From positions 31,920,347 to 31,984,346 of the forward strand of contig OZ024798.1 of the NCBI GenBank assembly GCA_964017045.1: a stretch of DNA of 64,000 nt, given 5' to 3'. The stretch comes from Omphiscola glabra. Its lineage: Eukaryota > Mollusca > Gastropoda > Lymnaeidae. The notes below the pieces were generated by a model. It did no database searches. It was not told where the DNA came from and saw only the letters and a list, made by a program, of their open reading frames with translations. Of the stretch, positions 56,989 through 64,000 are shown in pieces (position 1 is the first letter of the stretch; each line of letters starts with the position of its first letter). A program made the position numbers and the translations under genes.

Positions 56989-57393
56989 CAAGTAACCAAT
57001 TAACAGTTTCACTTCGAATTTTCTATAGTGTTGATTTTTATACATTTTTTTTTGTTTGGATCTCCACACCACAATAAGGATCGTGAAAATATCAGTTATT
57101 TTATAGGACAATGACAGTCTCAAAATCTTTCTATCGACATGGACTTTCTTTACTCTAAATGAGGAAGCAGACTTTGATTGGGGTTCGGGAGTCGGGGGTC
57201 GGTGGTGGTTGGGGTAGAATGTCAGCCTATACAGTTACCGTTGGCAACTCATGACTTACACCACCGTGTCACACACTTCCCAGATACCACGCATTCGGCA
57301 TTTCAAATTTGAAGAATTTTTGTTTCAAGCATTTACTAAACACGGCCACCCACTTGTCCACCACGCACTTCATAACCTCTATTGACCCAGCGT
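56989..57393. other. Unannotated spacer
   Basis: No recognised features except a GGGTTCGGGAGTCGGGGGTC G-rich stretch at about 57180-57215. Confidence 0.5.
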
Positions 57394-57690
57394 TTAACTT
57401 CTATCCACCTCACCTTTAATAACCCTTATCCACCTCACCTTTCATAACCCATATCCACCTCACCTTTTATAACCCCTATCCACCTCACCTTTTATAACTT
57501 CTATCCACCTCACCTTTTATAACCCCTATCCACCTCACCTTTTATAACTTCTATCCACCTCACCTTTTATAACCCCTATCCACTTCACCTTTTATAGCTT
57601 CTATCCACCTCACCTTTTATAACCCATATCCACTCCCCTTTTATAACCCTTATCTACCTCACCCTTTATAACCCATATCCATCCCACTCT
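57394..57690. repeat. Minisatellite, 25-bp unit x ~12
   Basis: TATCCACCTCACCTTTTATA plus ACCCC; copies alternate between AACCCC and AACTTC in the centre, giving a 50-bp dimeric pattern. Confidence 0.92.
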
Positions 57691-58316
57691 TTTTCACCAC
57701 TGTCCATCCACCATTGAACATGTGTACTCTCTTATTTTATTTACATGCATTTATTAGTTCCTTTCCCCCCCCCCCCCGTCTTTAAAAGAAAGATACACCA
57801 TCATATTCCGTCATTCCCCTTTTTTCAATTTTTTCCCTGATAATATCAGTGATTAAGTCTATAAATAGACCAGTTGTTTGCTCTAGAGCTAATCAATGCA
57901 AGGCGAGAATACACCGGGCACTGGGCATCAACCGTCTACAGTTGCTAAGCGATGTAACATTTACCTCGTTCACGGAATTTAATTGGATTCTTAGCGGCCG
58001 TTGAAGAACGCAGTTGTTGGACCAATTATAAGGAAGCAAATAATTTAGCCACGAAAGCTTAGCCGACACCGTACCCACTAGTCGACACAGGACACCAACG
58101 CATCATCACGTTCATTGAATGACATCTCAGCTTTAATTCATTGAGAACGGCTCGGAGATTGCAACCAGGCGCTCCTGCTATCCGCGTGGACGGAGCTTCA
58201 TTGATGGCTGACATAAGCTTGAACTGTCTGGGAATCGACATTTAAAAAACAACAACAAAAAAAAACAGACTTATTAGTCACAGTTACCATTGTTGTCGTC
58301 TTCAATGGGGTTAAAA
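57691..58316. other. Unannotated spacer
   Basis: A C run is at 57767-57777. The GC-balanced block 57870-58240 has short minus-strand frames (60-61 codons) with no recognisable domain. Confidence 0.45.
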
Positions 58317-59001
58317 GACAGGCATCCAACCAACTCATTATTAACAAGCTAGCAATATTTGTCAAATGTAGTTGACAGGCATCCAACCAACTCATTATAA
58401 ACAACTTAGCAATATTTGTCAAATGTAGTTGACAGGCATCCAACCAACTCATTATAAACAACATAGCAATATTTGTCAAATGTAGTTGACAGGCATCCAA
58501 CCAACTCATTATAAACAACCTAGCAATATTTGTCAAATGTAGTTGACAGGCATCCAACCAACTCATCATAAACAACCTAGCAATATTTGTCAAATGTAGT
58601 TGACAGGCATCCAACCAACTCATTATAAACAACATAGCAATATTTGTCAAATGTAGTTGACAGGCATCCAACCAACTCATTATAAACAACCTAGCAATAT
58701 TTGTCAAATGTAGTTGACAGGCATCCAACCAACTCATTATAAACAACCTAGCAATATTTGTCAAATGTAGTTGACAGGCATCCAACCAACTCATTATTAA
58801 CAACCTAGCAATATTTGTCACATGTAGTTGACAGGCATCCAACAAACTCATTATTAACAACCTAGCAATTTTTGTCAAATGTAGTTTACAGGCATCCAAC
58901 CAACACATTATAAACAACCTAGCAATATTTGTCAAATGTAGTTGACAGGCAACCAACCAACTCATTATAAACAACCTAGCAATATTTGTCAAATGTAGTT
59001 G
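58317..59001. repeat. Minisatellite, 57-bp unit x 12
   Basis: About 685 bp, 12 units beginning GACAGGCATCCAACCAACTC and ending TTTGTCAAATGTAGTT. Because 57 is 3 x 19, the minus strand has a 264-codon frame (58992-58198) of 19-residue repeats (LTNIARLFIMSWLDACQLH). Substitutions are scattered over all codon positions and no expression signal is seen, so it is treated as non-coding. Confidence 0.95.
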
Positions 59002-59365
59002 AATTTCCGCGTCTCGTTATAGCGATCGATTATGTCAAAGGGAGAATCAGAGATTTTGCAACAATATTAATAGATTCCAGAGGCTTTCAAAATGTGAATA
59101 AAGCACCCAGAAGAAAATACTATAATCTTAAAAACTAAAAATATAACCGTTAGAGAACTGTTTACCCCCAAACTCTTAAAATCATACCATTTCATCACGA
59201 AATCGTTCAATACATTATCTTAATAGTAAAAAAATAAATAAACAGCATATATAATGTATGCACCTCAAAATCGTACGTTGTACGCCAAAATCGTAAAGTG
59301 TAAACAGGTCTGCTAATACCCGATGTTACCGGGATAATAATAGAAGGCGTTTACGATACTTTCCA
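59002..59365. other. Unannotated spacer
   Basis: AT-rich, no features. Confidence 0.5.
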
Positions 59366-59550
59366 TTTGCTGTTGTGAAGTCTCTAAACCAACCAAACAG
59401 ATTTTTACTGTTGTGAAGTCTCTACACCAACCAAACAGATTTTTACTGTTGTGAAGTCTCTACACCAACCAAACAGATTTTTACTGTTGTGAAGTCTCTA
59501 CACCAACCAAACAGATTTTTACTGTTGTGAAGTCTCTACACCAAACAGAT
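59366..59550. repeat. Minisatellite, 38-bp unit x ~5
   Basis: TTTTTACTGTTGTGAAGTCT followed by CTACACCAACCAAACAGA. Copies almost identical. Confidence 0.94.
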
Positions 59551-60613
59551 TTTGACGTATATAGCTCTATCATCTTTTATTGCTTTGCATGCCATTCCTT
59601 CCCCCCCCCCCCACCCCTAAAAAAAACAACAACAACACAGAAACAAAACCAAAAACCAACCAAAGAAAAAGAAGAAACGAACAAACAAACAAAACAAAAG
59701 AAAAAAATGACCTTTTCCCAGCCCTTGAAATGTATATTTATAGAACAGTAAATGAGACTTTCCTGATTTCAAAATGCAGTTTAAAAGAACTGTGTTTACG
59801 TTCTCCACAAACTTTAATTTGAGAAATATTTATCGGCTATATAATATTGGCCCCAACCTACGCCCTTTCGCGCCCCTGAGCTGAAAAAAAAAAAAAATAA
59901 ATACAATTAAAAAATGTATATTTTTTCTAAAAATTCCCAAAAACATGAACTTAAATTTACAACAAAATAATCTATAAAGCATTTTGAATATCTCTAATAT
60001 TAACATTAGTTGCCATAGTGTTACCTTCATCATAAATTTAACATAACTTTTGCCTCGTTTCTCTACTATAGTTTTGGAAAATCTTAAAACACAGAATTGC
60101 TCTATATAAAGAAAAATCTCTTAACCTATTTTCATGTCTGTCGGAGCCTCGAATTTTTTTACAGAAATATTATTGATCTCATAAAAAATTTACGTCCACT
60201 TTCCCAAGAACTTTATTTTTCTCAAAGTGGGGGAAAAAAATACGTTCATATTTTCAGAGACAATCTCAATCCATCTTTGTTCAAGCCCATGAACTATAAA
60301 GCAAAAATAAATAAAATGCTTATATCTAAGTTTAAATTTCCCCGCCTGTAAAATAATTGGGTTTGAATATAATTTTTGATGTATGGATATACTTATGTTA
60401 ATGTACACAGTGTTGGCGCCCTTGAAATATAATTGCTAAATTGGTATAACGTATATTTATTTATTTTTGAAGAAAATCTAGCACCTCTTTTTCCAGACTG
60501 TAATATCATCGCATTTAAAGATATTCGAATCCATCAAAAAATTTACCCAGAATTCCTTCCACCTGATATCTGTTTATGGAAGAAAGCACAACATTTATCA
60601 AATGCACTCCTCC
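59551..60613. other. Unannotated AT-rich sequence, possibly transposon-derived
   Basis: A poly-C (59599-59611) and A/C-rich stretch are at the left. CGCGCCCCTGAGCTG at 59869-59883 and CAGTGTTGGCGCCC at 60408-60421 look like transposon-end fragments. The open frames 60097-60351 and 60433-60651 have no recognised domain. Confidence 0.35.
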
Positions 60614-60743
60614 ATACTGAGTCGTATCTTGTGTTGCCAGGGGCGGAATAAAAGAATCGCACCTCCAGCACCCACAGTCATACTGAGTCCTATCTTGTGT
60701 TGCCAGGGGCGGAATAAAAGAATCGCACCTCCAGCACCCACAG
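60614..60743. repeat. 65-bp direct tandem duplication
   Basis: Two copies (60614-60678, 60679-60743) starting CATACTGAGTCGTATCTTGT, differing at one base. Each contains GCCAGGGGCGGAATAAAAG, resembling a hAT-type end also present at about 25530. Confidence 0.93.
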
Positions 60744-60808
60744 TTTTTAAAGCACATTAATTCAGTAATCCAGTGAGAGGTAACCTTTATGTACGCAATC
60801 GCGCATTT

Positions 60809-61142
60809 GTGAGGGTTAAGTCAGCTAGTGAGGGATAAGTCAGCTAGTGAGGGATAAGTCAGTTAGTCAGGGATAAGTCAGCTAGTGAGGGATAAGTCAG
60901 CTAGTTAGGGATAAGTCAGTTAGTGAGGGATAAGTCAGTTAGTGAGGGATAAGTCAGTTAGTGAGGGATAAGTCAGCTAGTGAGGGATAAGTCAGTTAGT
61001 GAGGGATAAGTCAGTTAGTGAGGGATAAGTCAGTTAGTGAGGGATAAGTCAGTTAGTGAGGGATAAGTCAGCTAGTGAGGGATAAGTCAGTTAGTGAGGG
61101 ATAAGTCAGTTAGTGAGGGATAAGTCAGTTAGTGAGGGATAA
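60809..61142. repeat. Minisatellite, 20-bp unit x ~16.7
   Basis: GTGAGGGATAAGTCAGTTAG; left copies have GCTAG more often and the centre GTTAG runs. Confidence 0.95.
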
Positions 61143-61519
61143 ATCGCAATAACATTCCGTTGGACCCATTCAATCTCAGAGCCCCTTCAGTGCAAGGGTT
61201 GCAGTGCCGACTCGATGGCTCAGCCAATAAGTACTAGCCTCCGTAACATTGAAGCATATTTCATTACAAAGTAGATCCACTCTCTGCCTCTTCGTGATTT
61301 GTGCCGCGAAATACATGTCGCGTCTGTTCCTTCGTGTACTTTAGTCGCGTCTTTAACATTCGTTACATTAACTTCATTCATCTGTTGACCGCCACATTGT
61401 CTGCAGATAGAATGTAAATAACGACGAAATTGGATGAGAAGGAATTAGAATAAAACTAGAAATGACGTCATCTCCATTTCCACTGGATTCATAAAACCGA
61501 GAAATAAGTATTTACAAGA
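61143..61519. other. Unannotated spacer
   Basis: No recognised features; moderately CpG-containing. Confidence 0.5.
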
Positions 61520-61682
61520 AAGTATTTCTCACTAGTGACTTATTACCCACTAGTGAAGTATTTCTCACTAGTGAAGTCTTTCCCATCTGTGAAGTATTTC
61601 TCACTAGTGAAGTCTTTCCCACCAGTGAAGTATTTCTCACTAGTGAAGTCTTTCCCACTAGTGACGTATTTCCCACCAGTGG
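61520..61682. repeat. Minisatellite, 18-bp unit x ~9, two alternating types
   Basis: AGTATTTCTCACTAGTGA alternates with AGTCTTTCCCACTAGTGA, making a 36-bp dimer. The unit includes the palindrome TCACTAGTGA. Confidence 0.91.
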
Positions 61683-62275
61683 CATAGTTAGACTTTATGC
61701 CGACCTGGACGGGCCAGACCTCTCTCCCCTCCCACCCTTTATTTAGTGCTACTACACGACAGTCGTTTAAAGCTGACTGGAGAAATCAACACTTTTATTT
61801 AGTTTCAATTCTTCTAATTTCTTCAATAGTTCATCAAGTGTTCACGACATTTGAAGTAATTTGTTATCTAGTAAAACAGATCTTAGATCTTTGTAACACC
61901 CATAACAAACTTACATCGATTTACTTATATGTTGGTGGGAATATGGCCTTTTGGTTGGGTTGGGGTAAAATAGCTTAACATACGGAGTAATTTATACAAA
62001 CAAATAAACAATAATTAATGTCTGCTCATTGTCACCAGGACCAGTCTAAACAATACAACGTCAGGCTGAAACTAACCGGAAAATAAAACAAGTGTCACAA
62101 AGAAAAGGGAAGGAGAACTCAAATTCAGGATTTCGCTAAAAAGGAGAAATATGTGCATGGGTTAATTTTCTGGAGAAATGGATTTACTTTGTAACCGCGT
62201 GTCATTAAATATTTGTCACGTTTTTTGGTGTGAATAAAGGTTAAAGGTCATATTGTCACCGTGGGTCATTTAACT
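61683..62275. other. Unannotated spacer
   Basis: No recognised features; the 93-codon frame at 61697-61978 has no identifiable domain. Confidence 0.4.
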
Positions 62276-62609
62276 CAGTGCTCCGCAATCTTGTTCCTGT
62301 CACGGGGCACCTTGTCCCTCCTGCAGTATGTAACGGCACACCTTTTTTACATTAACATACTATTATTGCTTATTGAAGTTGCAATACATATGAGACCTGT
62401 TCTCATTTACAATAACTATTCGGTGTTCTCAGTCTTGCAACTGCTTAAGATTTTGATTTAAAAATCACTGCTGGTACTGCTAGCTATGTTCCCCATAGAT
62501 AGCAAAATTCATGTTTAATTTTATGTCACAAGTCCTATTTATCTGGTACAACTTTACTCGCCAAATGTATACGTACACGTATTCTGTGATGTTGTGCTGC
62601 ATGATTTGA
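62276..62609. mobile_element. Possible hAT-like element start
   Basis: CAGTGCTCCGCAATCTTGTT then CCTGTCACGGGGCACC resembles a hAT-type start followed by the usual GGGGCACC phrase. GCGGCACA phrases recur in the adjacent array, which may lie within the same element. The right end is not found. Confidence 0.35.
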
Positions 62610-62719
62610 ACAGCTTGCCGTGGCACACCGGTACAGCTTGCCGCGGCAAACCGGTACGGCTTGATGTGGCATACCGGTATAGCTTGCTGCGGCACACAGG
62701 TACAGCTTGGGGCGGCACA
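62610..62719. repeat. Minisatellite, 23-bp unit x ~5
   Basis: ACAGCTTGCCGTGGCACACC plus GGT, all copies diverged (GCCGCGGCAAACC, GATGTGGCATACC, GCTGCGGCACACA). Confidence 0.88.
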
Positions 62720-62789
62720 TCGTATGGGATCTCTGTTAATCATGTTTATTATGATTCCTTTGATCACAGGTAAGTGTTGCGCCGTTATT

Positions 62790-63111
62790 AAGGTTTACTT
62801 ATCACTAATCTCTATCAAGTTTTGCTTATCACTAATCTCAATTAAAGTTTGCTTATCACTAATCTCTATCAAGGTTTGCTTATCACTAATCTCTATCAAT
62901 GTTTGCTTATCACTAATCTCTATCAAGTTTTGCTTATCACTAATCTCTATCAAGGTTTGCTTATCACTAATCTCTCTCAAGGTTTGCTTATCACTAATCT
63001 CTATGAAGGTTTACTTATCATTAATCCCTATCAAGGTTTACTTATCACTAATCTCTATGAAGGTTTACTTATCACTAATCTCTATCAAGGCTTGCTTATC
63101 ACTAATCTCTA
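62790..63111. repeat. Minisatellite, 27-bp unit x 12
   Basis: AAGGTTTGCTTATCACTAAT plus CTCTATC, with 9-residue periodic frames (CLSLISIKV and TNLYQGLLI) as artefacts. Confidence 0.94.
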
Positions 63112-63526
63112 TTTTCTCTATGCTTTGGGAATCCCTCCTGCTAACAACTATATTACTTCTACCCCAAGGAGTACACCCCCCCCCCCCCTTTCGCCTCCTT
63201 TCACCAATTTAGTCTTGTCTTGCAAGTTATCTGGTGAATGAGATGTAACGATTTAGGTACTACACAAGACACACCCCCACACCCGGAACTCTAGTCGGCA
63301 TGTCCGTCCTATAATGGTAGGACGACCAAGTGGAGTTGCCACATACCCTCAGAACGCTATCCGGGGAACGATATCCCCATGTAGAAGACCTTGAGAGATA
63401 AAGTTCTGGCATGGAATCTGCGTTAGATAGAGCACGGCTTCAAGGTACCTAACAAGTGCAGTTGAAAATAGCGACAGAAACAGGTCGGCACATGATTACT
63501 TGTTGCCGTTAATGGATATGAGGCAA
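63112..63526. other. Unannotated spacer
   Basis: Includes a C run at 63177-63189. The GC-balanced block 63280-63420 has no recognised product. Confidence 0.45.
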
Positions 63527-63980
63527 GCCCATGCCATCAAGGATGGGTCATGGCAGCCCATGCCATCATGGGTGGGTCATGGCAGCCCATGCCATCATGG
63601 GTGGGTCTTGGCAGCCCATGCCATCATGGGTGGGTCTTGGCAGCCTATGCCATCAAGGGTGGGTCATGGCAGCCTATGCCATCAAGGGTGGGTCATGGCA
63701 GCCCATGCCATCAACGGTGGGTCCTGGCAGCCCATGCCATCAAGGGTGGGTCGTGGCAGCCCATGCCATCAAGGGTGGGTCTGGGCATCCCATGCCATCA
63801 TGGGTGGGTCTTGGCAGCCCATGCCATCAAGGGTGGGTCTTGGCAGCCCATGCCATCAAGGGTGGGTCGTGGCGTCCCATGCCATCAAGGGTGGGTCTTG
63901 GCAGCCCATGCCATCAAGGGTGGGTCTTGGCAGCCCATGCCATCAAGGGTGGGTCATGGCAGCCCATGCCATTAAGGGTG
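63527..63980. repeat. Minisatellite, 29-bp unit x ~15.6
   Basis: GCCCATGCCATCAAGGGTGG plus GTCTTGGCA. Variants (ATCATGGG, GTCATGGCA, GTCGTGGCA) are grouped. Two overlapping plus frames (153 and 141 codons) are readings of the array, which ends within the window. Confidence 0.95.
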
Positions 63981-64000
63981 GTTCTCTTATAAGGCCATTG

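Overview
The window is eukaryotic nuclear DNA from an invertebrate animal, most likely a gastropod mollusc and possibly a freshwater pulmonate snail. The reasons are a spliced, secreted midkine/pleiotrophin-type gene, several hAT-type non-autonomous DNA transposons with 8-bp target duplications, CR1/Jockey-like and endonuclease-type LINE remnants, a tRNA-derived SINE, and no bacterial gene organisation. One element closely resembles the SPIN hAT family, which is reported from the pond snail Lymnaea stagnalis. The species cannot be fixed from sequence alone.

Only one host gene can be supported. At the left edge, on the minus strand, exon 1556-1659 encodes a start codon and signal peptide and exon 116-277 encodes one heparin-binding midkine/pleiotrophin domain. 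Both join through phase-1 introns, and the gene continues off the left edge. A 95-bp tandem duplication (1648-1837) has copied the splice acceptor of the signal-peptide exon. Nearly all other open frames are stop-free readings of tandem repeats.

Layout: 0-2 kb, gene exons and introns. 2-11 kb, mixed sequence with small minisatellites (19-47 bp units) and a hAT-type MITE. 11-17 kb, AT-rich sequence almost without tandem repeats, holding two copies of another MITE. 17-18 kb, a LINE 3' end. 18.5-64 kb, a very dense succession of minisatellites, about 45 arrays of unrelated units of 15-77 bp. The largest are 35 bp x 56 (37577-39536), 29 bp x 34 (19452-20440) and 30 bp x 28+ (30261-31258). Among the arrays lie two LINE remnants, a tRNA-SINE carrying an internal minisatellite, a SPIN-like element, a truncated relative, and other hAT fragments. 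Long G or C homopolymers recur throughout.

No CRISPR array, rRNA, intact tRNA or intact transposase was found. The most notable content is the density and variety of independent minisatellite families, the higher-order structure in the 35-bp array, the duplicated splice acceptor and the SPIN-like element. I see no evidence for a new multi-gene system.
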